Below are positions 26,609 through 35,546 of a stretch of 64,000 nt of DNA, in pieces. The stretch is from Lachnospiraceae bacterium (GTDB taxonomy: Bacteria > Bacillota > Clostridia > Lachnospirales > Lachnospiraceae). The DNA lies in the NCBI GenBank assembly GCA_024682115.1, contig JAIKZO010000058.1, positions 1 through 64,000 on the forward strand, given 5' to 3'. Each line of letters opens with the position of its first letter. Position 1 is the stretch's first letter. The position numbers and the translations under genes were made by a program. The notes beneath the pieces were generated by a model that saw nothing but the letters and a program-made list of their open reading frames with translations, was not told the origin of the DNA and ran no database searches.

Positions 26609-26682
26609 TTTATTCTAAAAATTTTTTTCACTTGAACCCATGACTTGCTGCACCTGTTTGCGGAGTCCGGCTAGCTCCATTT
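26593..26682 (+). repeat. 19-bp direct repeat: duplicated 3' end of tRNA-Ala
   Basis: AGTCCGGCTAGCTCCATTT occurs at 26593-26611, where it forms the 3' end of tRNA-Ala, and again exactly at 26664-26682. The second copy lies inside the last codons of the minus-strand esterase gene and encodes part of its C-terminal tail (NGASRT). The arrangement is that of an attachment-site or tRNA-end duplication, but only 52 bp lie between the copies and no integrase is present in the window. Confidence 0.9.
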
Positions 26683-27650
26683 TCGTATATTTTTTCGATG
26701 AAGGATCGTATTTCTTCCCAGGCTTCTTTTGCTTCAGGGAAGGCTTCCAGACCTAATTGAAATACATGAAACATTCCGGGGTAAGTGTGAGAGATCACGT
26801 TTACCCCTTCTTTTTCAGCTTTTTCGGCAGCTAAGACCGTGTCATCAAGCAGCATCTCCAATTCGCCTACCTGCATGAGCATGGGAGGAAAATCCCTGAA
26901 CGAACCGAAGATGGGGGAGATATAAGGATTTTGCGGATCGTTATCTCCGTAGTATCCCTTTTTATATACCAGAGTGTGCTTTGTTCCACCGAAAACAGGG
27001 TCGGAGTCAAAGTTTTCGCTGTAGGAATCGCCACTTTTTGTAAGATCGGTCCATGCGGACATTGTGATGATGCCGGCAGGGAGAGGAAGATCGTGATCCC
27101 TTAAGTACATTACAAGGCAAAGGGAGAGTCCGCCACCTGCCGAATCTCCGGAAATGATGATGTTTTTGGATAGATATCCCTGTGAAAGAAGCCAGTTGTA
27201 TGTTGCTACGGCATCTTCCAAAGCGGCCGGATAGGGGTCGCCGGGGGCTACGCGGTAATCAGGACTTACTACATCGAAGCCGTTCGTAATGATGTTGTAA
27301 TATGTTGCTACGGCACGATATGTATTATGGAGCTTGCCGTAATAACCGCCGCCGTGTAGCTGAAGAATCACTTTTCTTACGGCTTTTCTGGTCTCGTCAT
27401 CATTTCTGCGTAGAAGTTCAAACCTGAATTTTCCCAAATCGACCACGTCATTTTTCAGAGTGTCCGGGAAGCGCCATTTATGTTCATGCTCGCTTATCAG
27501 GTTTTGAAGTATGCCGTTCACTCTGAGTGTCCCGATAACGGGCATGTGATTGGCAACTTTAACTATCCTTCGGGCGGTCTTTCCCCTAAGGCTTATATCT
27601 TCTTTTGTTGAAACCGGATCATGACCGGTGTTATTTGTGTTATCAGTCAT
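26628..27650 (-). CDS. Alpha/beta-hydrolase, hormone-sensitive-lipase-like esterase
   Basis: The 340-aa protein has the HGGGYYG oxyanion-hole motif (about residue 98), the nucleophile elbow GDSAGGG (about 166-172), an acid residue in the LDDTVLAAEKAE region, and a late histidine in GMFHVF. It belongs to the acetyl-esterase (Aes/HSL) family and should hydrolyse short acyl esters in the cytoplasm. Its ATG shares one base with the stop of the zinc-ribbon gene (TAATG), so the two are coupled. The last 15 or so residues (GASRTPQTGAASHGFK) extend past the usual end of the fold and are partly encoded by the duplicated tRNA-Ala 3' end, which suggests that a recombination event rewrote the C-terminus. 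Confidence 0.88.
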   Translation of the reverse strand: MTDNTNNTGHDPVSTKEDISLRGKTARRIVKVANHMPVIGTLRVNGILQNLISEHEHKWRFPDTLKNDVVDLGKFRFELLRRNDDETRKAVRKVILQLHGGGYYGKLHNTYRAVATYYNIITNGFDVVSPDYRVAPGDPYPAALEDAVATYNWLLSQGYLSKNIIISGDSAGGGLSLCLVMYLRDHDLPLPAGIITMSAWTDLTKSGDSYSENFDSDPVFGGTKHTLVYKKGYYGDNDPQNPYISPIFGSFRDFPPMLMQVGELEMLLDDTVLAAEKAEKEGVNVISHTYPGMFHVFQLGLEAFPEAKEAWEEIRSFIEKIYENGASRTPQTGAASHGFK

Positions 27651-28345
27651 TAAATGTGAATCCTTCGTTTTAACTCATGTTCGGCTGTTTTTCCACCGAA
27701 CAGAATGGCTCCGAAACTGGACAGACACGAAACGCCGGAACAGATCAGCGGCATAAGGAACATTTCGATCTTACCCGCGAAATACAGTCCCAGGATCGTC
27801 AGAGAACATATTGCCATCAAAAGCAGGAGCAGAAGATAACTCTGCCAGCGGCTTTTGTTAAGTATCATAAGGAAAAAGACTATTCCGTCACCAAGAAGTA
27901 TGATACCGGGTATGGCCCATTGGAGGGACCATCCATGCATGCCGTTAGCATAGTCGATACCGAGCAAAAAGAGCATTGTGATCATAAGCTGGAAACCGAC
28001 CTTTGCGGCGAACCCGGAGTCGTAGGTAACCCAATATGCCAGGAACAGATATATATAGATAAGAGACAGTCCGGTGATGAGCGACCAGGGATATGACACA
28101 TGAGTCATATAATTGATCGTTACCATGATGATCTCCGCAACAACAAAAATAAAGAGTACGAGCTTAAGGACAAAACGAAGGATACGCTGCCTCTTTCTCG
28201 TGTTCGGATAAAACGATCTTTCTCCGAAAAGCGTGCTGAGTCTGGTCTCTTCTTCTTTAGATACCTCGGCTGTCACACAGCTGCATAGAGGACATACTTC
28301 TTCGTTGTGATACAGTGTTATATTGCATTGTGGACATCTGTTCAT
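27650..28345 (-). CDS. Zinc-ribbon membrane protein (DUF6320-like)
   Basis: The N-terminus holds a zinc ribbon (CPQCN, then CPLCSC), which binds one zinc in the cytoplasm. After a linker come about six membrane helices (residues 58-215). This layout and the neighbours match a Lachnospiraceae family that I recall as DUF6320, found beside alcohol-acetyltransferase-like and esterase genes; the name is from memory and could not be checked. No enzymatic motif is visible. Its start overlaps the acyltransferase stop (ATGA) and its stop overlaps the esterase start (TAATG), so the three proteins are made together and may work together at the membrane. Confidence 0.82.
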   Translation of the reverse strand: MNRCPQCNITLYHNEEVCPLCSCVTAEVSKEEETRLSTLFGERSFYPNTRKRQRILRFVLKLVLFIFVVAEIIMVTINYMTHVSYPWSLITGLSLIYIYLFLAYWVTYDSGFAAKVGFQLMITMLFLLGIDYANGMHGWSLQWAIPGIILLGDGIVFFLMILNKSRWQSYLLLLLLMAICSLTILGLYFAGKIEMFLMPLICSGVSCLSSFGAILFGGKTAEHELKRRIHI

Positions 28346-29691
28346 TCTTCATCCTCCATGAACTCATTGGTCTCAAGCATTACATCAACGCCTTCGGAAG
28401 CTATGATCCTGAAGAATCTTTTCTGTATCGAAACATCGGACAGTTTGGTGGTAAAGTTGACAGTCAGGATCCCGTTGCAACAAACTATCGCACCTTTCAG
28501 ATTCTGCCCCCTTGAAAGAGCGAGCATATCATATATGCGGTCCACATATTCAGCATAAGGTTCCCTGAATTTAACATCTCCGATATTGGTCATCGTGGCG
28601 GTTGTTTTATCGGCCGTCGCGTAATATACACTCCTTATCGCGATGTTCTTTATGAATAAGGGGATCGGTCGTAAGAATACGTTTCTTTCGTTTGAAACAT
28701 TATATGAAAGAATGGTATCGAGGTTTTCCTTGTTTGTCTGATCCTTAAGACTCTTAGCTACTATAGCGAGCACATCGTCAAGACTGTATTCTTTATCCTC
28801 GGGCCTGAAGGATGCCATGATCATCGCAAAGAAATTCTTTACGGTGGAAGAGTCATAGAAGGACCTTAAGTCAACCGGAACGCAACAGTTTATGGGGCGG
28901 TCGGAAGAGGAACTTTTAAGGTATTCGACATAGATCGAGTATACGAATATACCGACCAGAAACTGATTGATCGTAACGCCGTGTTTTTTTGCCGCAGCCT
29001 TGATCTCATCGAGCCTTAAGCACCCGTGCATTACACCGATCTCACCTTTGGGAAGTTTTTCGCCTTTTATTATTACAGCTTTACCGCCGCAATATGCTTC
29101 ATCATGGCTTTTGGCCGTTTTGAAGCTTTTGAGATAACTGTCTTCCATATCAAGAGTAACACCGGGAGAAAGCCTGTCTTTTTCGCCGGAAAACACGTCG
29201 CGATGAGCAAGTCTTAAATACTGATAAACGAGTTCTTTTAAGAAGAGAAGACCGCCGTATCCGTCTGTAAGTGCATGGAATACTTCGAGATTTATACGTT
29301 TCTTGAAGTATGTAACCCGGAACATATAATGATTGTTCCGGCTTTTGTTTATATATGTACCTGGGAAAGAGTTTTCTTCGGTGACTTTGGGAGATCTGCG
29401 ATCATTTTCCTCAAAATAATACCAGAATATACCAGTTTTCAGGCGCATGCGGAAAGGCAAAAACTGAGGAAGCAGGATATCCTGAGCCTGTTGAAGGAGA
29501 TCCCCGTCGATCTCTTCTTTGAGCAGAACGCTTATCCTGTATGTGCTACTCATTTCGGAACTTGCGATCACTGGAAAAAGCAAAGCCGTATTATCCAGCT
29601 TTGCCCATGCGGGATTTTTTTTGATTGTTCCTCGTTTTTCCTTTTTTGCGTTCATCAGATTTATTTTGACAGAAAACATGTTTTTTTTCAA
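28342..29691 (-). CDS. Condensation-superfamily acyltransferase (alcohol acetyltransferase-like)
   Basis: The protein (449 aa in the ORF track) has the condensation-domain catalytic motif HxxxDG as HALTDGYGG near residue 165, and the two-lobed layout of the CoA-dependent acyltransferase fold. Relatives include alcohol acetyltransferases and NRPS-like condensation proteins that join an acyl-CoA to an alcohol or amine. The start is uncertain. TTG 29691 has no good ribosome site, and ATG 29655 (MNAKKEKRG) is an alternative that gives 437 aa. It is first of a three-gene coupled operon with a zinc-ribbon membrane protein and an esterase, so one enzyme may form and another cleave the same type of ester (inference). 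Confidence 0.82.
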   Translation of the reverse strand: MKKNMFSVKINLMNAKKEKRGTIKKNPAWAKLDNTALLFPVIASSEMSSTYRISVLLKEEIDGDLLQQAQDILLPQFLPFRMRLKTGIFWYYFEENDRRSPKVTEENSFPGTYINKSRNNHYMFRVTYFKKRINLEVFHALTDGYGGLLFLKELVYQYLRLAHRDVFSGEKDRLSPGVTLDMEDSYLKSFKTAKSHDEAYCGGKAVIIKGEKLPKGEIGVMHGCLRLDEIKAAAKKHGVTINQFLVGIFVYSIYVEYLKSSSSDRPINCCVPVDLRSFYDSSTVKNFFAMIMASFRPEDKEYSLDDVLAIVAKSLKDQTNKENLDTILSYNVSNERNVFLRPIPLFIKNIAIRSVYYATADKTTATMTNIGDVKFREPYAEYVDRIYDMLALSRGQNLKGAIVCCNGILTVNFTTKLSDVSIQKRFFRIIASEGVDVMLETNEFMEDEE

Positions 29692-29711
29692 TCTTATGAA
29701 GCATTATTTCG

Positions 29712-29741
29712 TTTACTGTTTGATGATCGATGAAGTATAAT
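29712..29741 (+). promoter_or_regulatory. Promoter of the GH127 gene
   Basis: TTTACT (29712-29717), an 18-bp spacer and TATAAT (29736-29741), giving a leader of about 70 nt before ATG 29817. It overlaps the 5' end region of the divergent acyltransferase gene. Confidence 0.6.
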
Positions 29742-29816
29742 CTTTTATATGACCGACCTATTACACATAACGGTCAAGAAAAGAGAAGAAAAAAGATATT
29801 TCGGAGGGGAACAGAA

Positions 29817-31616
29817 ATGATCAAAAACGGAAAAAGCAGGCTGGTCAACAGCATTTTCCTTAACAGACTGAAGGTAGACAGAGAATATCTCCTTTCGCTT
29901 GACAGCAGGGCTTTATTACAAAACTATACTCTTGAAGCAGGAGTGATCCTTGAGAATAATCAGATAACTCCCGATCCTTCGGCAACTTATCTGCACTGGG
30001 GTTGGGAATCGCCTATGTGCCAGCTTAGAGGACATTTTCTCGGACATTGGATGAGCGCATCTTCAAAGATCATTTATCAGGAAGGATCACGTGAACTTGA
30101 GGCCAAACTTTTCGATATCGTTGATAAGCTCGCCGAATATCAGAGCCTGAGTGATGACGGATGGGTAGCTCCTATTCCTCAGAAATATATGTATATTCTC
30201 AGGCATACCGACAGATATATCTGGTCGCCTCAATATACAATGCATAAATTCCTAATGGGCCTGATCGATACCTATGAGTTTGCGGGCTCGGAAAAAGCAC
30301 TCGACATTTTTTCAAAACTTGCGGACTGGTATGTGGCATGGACGAAAGATAATGAACAAAAGTGCCCTGAAGCGACCTACCTTGGCGAAACCGGAGGGAT
30401 GCTTGAGATCTGGGCGAGAGCATATTTGCTTACTTCTGATGATAAGTATAAAGAACTGATGCATGCTTATGATCATCCCGTTCTGTTCAAGGCACTGGAA
30501 AACGGTGAAGATCCTCTTACCGATAATCATTCAAATTCCAGCATTCCCTGGTCCCACGGACTTTGTGCCATGTACCTGGCTACAGGTGAGGAGAGATTCC
30601 TTGAGCTTGCAAAGAAGTTTTGGAAATGTGCCGTTTTCGATCGGGAATCCTATGCTACAAACGGCCAGAATGCCGGAGAGTTCTGGATCCCCAAAGGAAA
30701 ACTCGGGGAGTACATGTCGGATCGTAATCAGGAATTCTGCACAGTCTATAACATGGTACGACTAGCTGATTATCTATACAGATTCACGGGAGAGAGCGAA
30801 TACCTTGATTATATCGAGCGTTGCATTTATAACGGATTCCTGGCTCAGCAGAACCCGATGACGGGAATGCCTACTTATTTCCTCCCCATGAAGAGCAGGT
30901 CAAGAAAAACATGGGGAAGCAGGACACATGATTTCTGGTGCTGCCACGGAACGATGATACAGTCTTCGACGATATATTCAGCACTTACATTCTATACTGA
31001 TGAAGAAAAAAAGAAGGTCATTATCGGACAGTTCATTCCCGGAAGGCTGGAAACAGTGATCGACGGAATAAAATGCTGTATTGAACTGCAATCCGATGAC
31101 AAAGGATCTCCTGTTGACACGCTTTTTGAGGAGACGGCCGACAGCAAATCTTCAAGATGGAATTTCGTTCTCAAAACGGAATGCGAGAGCGAAAAAGAAT
31201 TCACGATAGCAATAAGGATACCTGATTGGGCATCGGATAAAATAGAGATAACTTCAGATGATGCAGATCTGAATTCAGATAATATCAAAAACGGTTTTTT
31301 GCGTATTAAGAAAACCTGGGGAAGATCCACGGTGAGATTCGGGTTTAATGCTCCCTTATATCTTATGCCTCTTCCCGACAGAAAGGATCTGGCTGCTGTC
31401 ATGGAGGGTCCCATAGTTATTGCTTCTGTGGGAGACAGTGCCGCTCTTAAGGAGACTCCGGACAAATGTCTGGTTCCCAAGACGGAGAGAGTTTATCAGA
31501 CCGTTCCCTGGATGCAGAGCCATTACTTCCTGCCCACCAAAGGCTCAGACCGTGAATTCATGCCGCTGTATGAGATAGTGGACGAAGAATACAGTATATA
31601 TCAGAAGATCAGATGA
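29817..31616 (+). CDS. GH127-family glycosidase, putative beta-L-arabinofuranosidase
   Basis: The protein has the (alpha/alpha)6-barrel sequence pattern of GH127/DUF1680: WMSASSKIIYQ, YLGETGGMLEIWARAYLLT, NQEFCTVYNMVRLADYLYRFTG and FWCCHGTMIQS. The E-x-C and CCHG elements correspond to the zinc-binding site that holds the nucleophilic cysteine in characterised members. These enzymes release beta-L-arabinofuranose from plant glycans or glycoproteins. There is no signal peptide, so it acts on imported oligosaccharides. The ORF track starts at 29730, but ATG 29817 follows GGAGGGG by 7 nt (599 aa). It is a single gene ending at a bidirectional terminator shared with gpmA. Related GH families (GH146 and others) cannot be excluded. 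Confidence 0.88.
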   Translation: MIKNGKSRLVNSIFLNRLKVDREYLLSLDSRALLQNYTLEAGVILENNQITPDPSATYLHWGWESPMCQLRGHFLGHWMSASSKIIYQEGSRELEAKLFDIVDKLAEYQSLSDDGWVAPIPQKYMYILRHTDRYIWSPQYTMHKFLMGLIDTYEFAGSEKALDIFSKLADWYVAWTKDNEQKCPEATYLGETGGMLEIWARAYLLTSDDKYKELMHAYDHPVLFKALENGEDPLTDNHSNSSIPWSHGLCAMYLATGEERFLELAKKFWKCAVFDRESYATNGQNAGEFWIPKGKLGEYMSDRNQEFCTVYNMVRLADYLYRFTGESEYLDYIERCIYNGFLAQQNPMTGMPTYFLPMKSRSRKTWGSRTHDFWCCHGTMIQSSTIYSALTFYTDEEKKKVIIGQFIPGRLETVIDGIKCCIELQSDDKGSPVDTLFEETADSKSSRWNFVLKTECESEKEFTIAIRIPDWASDKIEITSDDADLNSDNIKNGFLRIKKTWGRSTVRFGFNAPLYLMPLPDRKDLAAVMEGPIVIASVGDSAALKETPDKCLVPKTERVYQTVPWMQSHYFLPTKGSDREFMPLYEIVDEEYSIYQKIR

Positions 31617-31642
31617 TCTGCTTATATGATCTTTTCAAACAA

Positions 31643-31672
31643 AAAAGGATGGCCCTAAAGGACCATCCTTTT
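31643..31672. terminator. Bidirectional terminator between GH127 and gpmA
   Basis: AAAAGGATGG (31643-31652) pairs perfectly with CCATCCTTTT (31663-31672), with an inner CC/GG pair. The A-run on one side and T-run on the other suit termination in both directions between converging genes. Confidence 0.88.
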
Positions 31673-31689
31673 AATATAGTCGTACTTGA

Positions 31690-32436
31690 TCAGGCTTTCT
31701 TACCCTGGTTTGCAACAGCATCCATCTTGGCTTTTAAAGCTTCCTGGTCGCCGAGGTAATAATGCTTGATAACCTTGAAGTTGTCGTCGAACTCGTAAAC
31801 GAGCGGAACAGCTGTGGGGATATTTACTCCGATGATCTCTTCGGGAGACATATCGTCAAAATACTTAACGAGAGCACGAAGCGAATTTCCGTGAGCAGCT
31901 ATCACTACACGCTTACCTGCTTCCATATCCTTTTTGATAACGTCATTGAAATAAGGAACAACTCTCTCTATTGTGGTTTCAAGAGATTCGTTGGGAGGCA
32001 GAAGAGCCTTGTCCACATCTCTGAACATTTCCATCTTTGTTGCAGAGCGCTCATCGCTTTCTTCAAGTGCGGGGGGCTTAACATCGAAAGAACGTCTCCA
32101 GATCTTAACCTGCTCCTCGCCGTATTTCTCGGCTGTCTCTGACTTGTTGAGTCCCTGAAGGGCACCATAATGACGTTCGTTAAGCTTCCAAGACTTGATG
32201 ACGGGAAGCCATGCTCTGTCCATCTCGTCAAGGCAGATGTTTAATGTATGGATGGCACGCTTTAAGTATGAGGTGTAGCATACATCGAAATCATAGCCTT
32301 CCTCTTTAAGGATCTTTCCTGCATTCTTAGCTTCTTCACGACCTTTGTCCGAAAGGTCAACATCTGTCCAACCGGTGAAGAGATTAAGCTTGTTCCATTC
32401 ACTTTCACCGTGTCTGATAAGTACAAGTTTCATCAT
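31690..32436 (-). CDS. gpmA: 2,3-bisphosphoglycerate-dependent phosphoglycerate mutase
   Basis: The start [12 protein letters not shown] contains the RHGE catalytic histidine motif, followed by [49 protein letters not shown] and, near the end, [15 protein letters not shown] with the second histidine. The length, 248 aa, is normal for GpmA. It interconverts 3- and 2-phosphoglycerate in glycolysis. Start: ATG 32436 follows CGGAGAA; the second codon is also ATG. It is a single gene on the minus strand, ending at the terminator shared with GH127. Confidence 0.95.
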   Translation of the reverse strand: MMKLVLIRHGESEWNKLNLFTGWTDVDLSDKGREEAKNAGKILKEEGYDFDVCYTSYLKRAIHTLNICLDEMDRAWLPVIKSWKLNERHYGALQGLNKSETAEKYGEEQVKIWRRSFDVKPPALEESDERSATKMEMFRDVDKALLPPNESLETTIERVVPYFNDVIKKDMEAGKRVVIAAHGNSLRALVKYFDDMSPEEIIGVNIPTAVPLVYEFDDNFKVIKHYYLGDQEALKAKMDAVANQGKKA

Positions 32437-32546
32437 AGGTTTATTCTCCGTTTCTTTATTAATCTTATGTCTGATAGTGCTGACGATAACTATGCTAACA
32501 CATTATCGTACAATTTTAAAGAACAAAGTATATGTTCGTCTTATCC

Positions 32547-32575
32547 TTGAAGAATGGTCATAAAGATAATAAAAT
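32547..32575 (+). promoter_or_regulatory. Promoter of the AlkD-like gene
   Basis: TTGAAG (32547-32552), a 17-bp spacer and TAAAAT (32570-32575). The leader to ATG 32638 would be about 55 nt and ends in CGGAGAAAGAAA. Confidence 0.65.
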
Positions 32576-32637
32576 GAAATAGTCCGAAAAGTTGATTTTA
32601 TCGATAAAACAGGTCACAGATACGGCGGAGAAAGAAA

Positions 32638-33330
32638 ATGATAAATGACGAAATAAAAAAAGAGTTGAAAGCGCTTCAGGATACCAAATACAGGGATTTT
32701 CAGGCAAAGCTTATCCCTACTGTAGATCCGGCCTCGGTCATCGGAGTCAGAACTCCCGAATTAAGGAACATGGCAAAAAGATATGCAAAAGAAAAGGATA
32801 TAGATCTTTTCCTGTCTTCGCTTCCACATGACACATTTGATGAAAACCAGCTTCATGCATTTATCCTGTCTTTGATGAAGGATAACGAAGAATGTCTTAA
32901 AAGAGTCGATGCTTTTTTGCCGTATGTTGATAACTGGGCAACCTGCGATCAGATGTCGCCCAAGATCTTCGGAAAACACAAAAAGGAATTATTGGCAGCG
33001 ATCTCAAAGTGGATCAGGTCAAAAAGCACATATACCGTAAGGTTTGCCGTCGGGATGCTGATGGAACATTTCCTGGATGATGATTTTGATATGAAGTATC
33101 CTGAAATGGTGCTGAAGATTAGATCCGAAGAATATTACATAAACATGATGAGAGCGTGGTATTTCGCGACGGCACTGGCAAAACAGTATGATGCGGTAAT
33201 ACCGATAATAGAAGATAAAAAACTTGATGCGTGGACTCATAATATGACAATACGAAAATCCGTCGAGTCAAACCGTATCAGTGCGGAGACCAAACAGTAT
33301 CTGAGAAGCCTTAAGGTTTCTGCGGACTGA
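32638..33330 (+). CDS. AlkD-type DNA alkylation repair glycosylase
   Basis: The 230-aa all-helical HEAT-repeat protein matches the DNA-alkylation-repair family: GVRTPELRNMAKRYAK, VDNWATCDQMSPK, STYTVRFAVGMLMEHF and EEYYINMMRAWYFATALAKQ. The Trp and Asp of NWATCD, the Arg of VRFA and the Trp of AWYFA match the residues AlkD uses to hold and excise 3- or 7-alkylated purines. The gene has its own promoter and a good RBS. The following membrane protein is only 42 bp away and may be partly co-transcribed. Confidence 0.9.
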   Translation: MINDEIKKELKALQDTKYRDFQAKLIPTVDPASVIGVRTPELRNMAKRYAKEKDIDLFLSSLPHDTFDENQLHAFILSLMKDNEECLKRVDAFLPYVDNWATCDQMSPKIFGKHKKELLAAISKWIRSKSTYTVRFAVGMLMEHFLDDDFDMKYPEMVLKIRSEEYYINMMRAWYFATALAKQYDAVIPIIEDKKLDAWTHNMTIRKSVESNRISAETKQYLRSLKVSAD

Positions 33331-33372
33331 TCATTAAGATCGTGAAAATGATTTATAACGGAGAGGATAAAA

Positions 33373-33954
33373 ATGGCTGAAAGATCTGATCTGATAGTCG
33401 GAGGATATTTTTTCGGTTCCTTTGATGATGCAAAGCTTGCACAAAAAGAGCTCAAGAATGCTAAATATCTCGATGAAAGAACAAGCGCTATGCGGCCTTC
33501 GCAGATGAAGTCGGTTTATGACAAGATGATAGATGAAAAAGTATTTGCCACACCGGTAGGTTGGGAATACCTTAAGTATCTGCGGACCAAGGTGATAGAA
33601 GCCGGAGTTGACGAAAACGACCTTCGGCCGATACCGCTTTATATCAATTTCGGCGCTCAAAAAGAAGACCTTCTTGATAAGAACAGGGATCATATAGCCA
33701 GAGAGCACATACGTCCTTCGAGAAGAAAGAAAGCATCGATAAAGGATTTCTTAAGGATCTCGATAATAGCAAATGTATTTCTTGTAGTTCTGGTTGTTTT
33801 GATGTTCCTGATAACGATAAAATCGGATAATCCCAACATCCTGAATTACAAAGAGGCTATAATCAATGAATACGCTTCCTGGGAGGAGGAACTTAATGCC
33901 AGGGAAGCCGATCTGAAGGAAAGGGAGAAAGCACTTGAAGATATTGGTGGTTGA
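33373..33954 (+). CDS. Single-pass membrane protein coupled to a response regulator
   Basis: Not recognised. The first 120 residues are soluble (IVGGYFFGSFDDAKLAQKEL, then MIDEKVFATPVGWEYLKYLR). One membrane helix follows at about 133-153, and then a short charged coiled coil (WEEELNAREADLKEREKALE). The ATG follows GGAGAGG. The gene overlaps the response-regulator gene by 20 bp, so their products are made in step. It could be a membrane partner or a modulator of the regulator, but nothing in the sequence shows it. No cysteine or catalytic motif stands out. Confidence 0.8.
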   Translation: MAERSDLIVGGYFFGSFDDAKLAQKELKNAKYLDERTSAMRPSQMKSVYDKMIDEKVFATPVGWEYLKYLRTKVIEAGVDENDLRPIPLYINFGAQKEDLLDKNRDHIAREHIRPSRRKKASIKDFLRISIIANVFLVVLVVLMFLITIKSDNPNILNYKEAIINEYASWEEELNAREADLKEREKALEDIGG

Positions 33955-34600
33955 CGATGAATCAAGAATGAGAAAACTGGTCAGGGATTTTCTTGTGAAT
34001 GACGGTCATTCGGTTCTGGAAGCACAGGACGGCGAGGAAGCACTCAAAGTATTCTATGAGAATCCCGATCTTGCTCTTATCATACTCGATGTGATGATGC
34101 CTAAGAAGGACGGTTATGAGGTTTTGAAGGAGATAAGGGAAACCTCGAAGATACCGGTCATCATGCTCACGGCAAAGTCCGATGAAAAAGATGAATTGCT
34201 GAGTTTTTCTCTTGGTGTTGACGAATTTGTTTCCAAACCGTTTAGCCCGAAGGTCCTTGTTGCAAGGGTCAATGCGATATTAAGAAGGACGAACGGAGAA
34301 GAATCCGACAAACGTCTCGAGGCCGGCGGAATAGTGGTCGATCAGCTTTCCCATCGCGTTCTTGTCGGAGAAAAAGAGATCGAACTCAGTTTCAAGGAGT
34401 TTGAACTTCTGGTCTTCTTTATGGAAAACACCGGTGTGGCTCTTTCACGTGAAAAGATACTGAACTCGGTCTGGAACTATGATTACTTCGGTGATGCCAG
34501 AACTATTGACACCCATGTCAAAAAACTCCGTGCAAAACTCGGCTCCGCCGGTGATAACATCAAGACCATCTGGGGGATAGGATACAAGTTCGAGGTATGA
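33935..34600 (+). CDS. OmpR/PhoB-type response regulator
   Basis: The receiver (1-115) has the DD pair (VVDDES), phosphoacceptor D52 (ILDVMMPKKDG), T (MLTAKS) and K (SKPFSP). The winged-helix DNA-binding domain follows (FKEFELLVFFMENTG, LSREKILNSVW, RTIDTHVKKLRAKLG, TIWGIGYKFEV). The start is TTG 33935, which lies inside the preceding gene after AAAGGGAG; MKILVVDDE is the normal beginning of this family. No kinase gene is adjacent. The nearest simple kinase is at 40709, about 6 kb downstream on the same strand. The 5-bp gap to the CPBP protease suggests co-transcription. Confidence 0.93.
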   Translation: MKILVVDDESRMRKLVRDFLVNDGHSVLEAQDGEEALKVFYENPDLALIILDVMMPKKDGYEVLKEIRETSKIPVIMLTAKSDEKDELLSFSLGVDEFVSKPFSPKVLVARVNAILRRTNGEESDKRLEAGGIVVDQLSHRVLVGEKEIELSFKEFELLVFFMENTGVALSREKILNSVWNYDYFGDARTIDTHVKKLRAKLGSAGDNIKTIWGIGYKFEV

Positions 34601-34605
34601 CATAA

Positions 34606-35478
34606 ATGAAAGAAATGATCAGTAAACATACAACACTATCATGTTGGATCATATTTGCTGTTTTGATTCTTGTACATGGATTTGAAGCGATCGTGCTTCG
34701 AATGGATGAAACGGTTCTTGGGGAAAACTGTATAAACAAGCTTTTTGGTATTCTTGTTATCTTTATTGTTCTTCGTCTTCTCGATTGGAGATGGGAGGAT
34801 ATAGGCTTTTCGAGGACCGGGTTCGTGAAAGGTGTTTTGATCGGATTTATCCTCGCGTTCTGTTCGTTTTTGATATCATACATTGTGGAGATCATCTTAT
34901 TAAGGAATCAGGGTTTGAATACGCATTTCGGTTTTTTTACCACCGGTTTTTCTCTTACCGGTGAGGCAGCCATACATACCGGTATCGGCTATATTCTTAT
35001 GTGCGTTTTCTTTAATATTGTAAATGTGATCATGGAGGAAGGAACGTTCCGAGGGTTGTTCCATAAGATCATTGAGACGGACCATTCGTTTAGATTTGCA
35101 GTATTATTTCAGGCAATCCTCTTTGGAATATGGCATATAGTAACCCCACTTCATAATCTGATCGACGGTAATATTAATGTTGCAACTTTTTTTGTTCTTG
35201 GTGTAGGATATACCATTCTTGCAGGCTTGATGGGGGTTAAATGGGCGCTGCTGTACCGGATGACCGGAAATCTCTATGCAGGTATGGCCGATCATTTTTT
35301 CAACAACTGTATTGCCACTAATCTGCTTCATGTTATAACCGATACGGGAACGGATGAGATGATGATCTTTCGTGTGATCATAGCTCAGCTTTTATCATTT
35401 GCCTTAGTGATGACGATTTGGTTAAAAAGAAGTGGTTCCGCTGGTAATTTGAAATATAAGATGACAACAAAAAGATAG
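34606..35478 (+). CDS. CPBP-family intramembrane protease
   Basis: The 290-aa protein has about seven to eight membrane helices and the CPBP (CAAX/Abi) motifs: EEGTFRGLF with the paired glutamates, ILFGIWHIVTP with FxxxH, and NLYAGMADHFFNN near the end. Members are glutamate intramembrane endopeptidases involved in prenyl-protein processing, bacteriocin immunity or stress signalling. It starts 5 bp after the response-regulator stop. The substrate is unknown; the unknown membrane protein that follows is one candidate by position only. Confidence 0.88.
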   Translation: MKEMISKHTTLSCWIIFAVLILVHGFEAIVLRMDETVLGENCINKLFGILVIFIVLRLLDWRWEDIGFSRTGFVKGVLIGFILAFCSFLISYIVEIILLRNQGLNTHFGFFTTGFSLTGEAAIHTGIGYILMCVFFNIVNVIMEEGTFRGLFHKIIETDHSFRFAVLFQAILFGIWHIVTPLHNLIDGNINVATFFVLGVGYTILAGLMGVKWALLYRMTGNLYAGMADHFFNNCIATNLLHVITDTGTDEMMIFRVIIAQLLSFALVMTIWLKRSGSAGNLKYKMTTKR

Positions 35479-35546
35479 GAGGAAAGATTAATTCTTATCG
35501 TGTGATATAAAGCTTATTTATTTTCTTCAAAGGTGAAATAAAACAC

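Noticed and set aside
29275-29740. Plus-strand ORFs opposite the acyltransferase (29275-29733 and 29519-29740)
   Set aside because: They are shadows of the conserved minus-strand gene with the HALTDG motif. No ribosome site supports them.
29730-29816. N-terminal extension of the GH127 gene as in the ORF track
   Set aside because: The extension would begin within the TATAAT promoter and lacks a ribosome site. ATG 29817 has GGAGGGG at ideal spacing, and family homology begins there.
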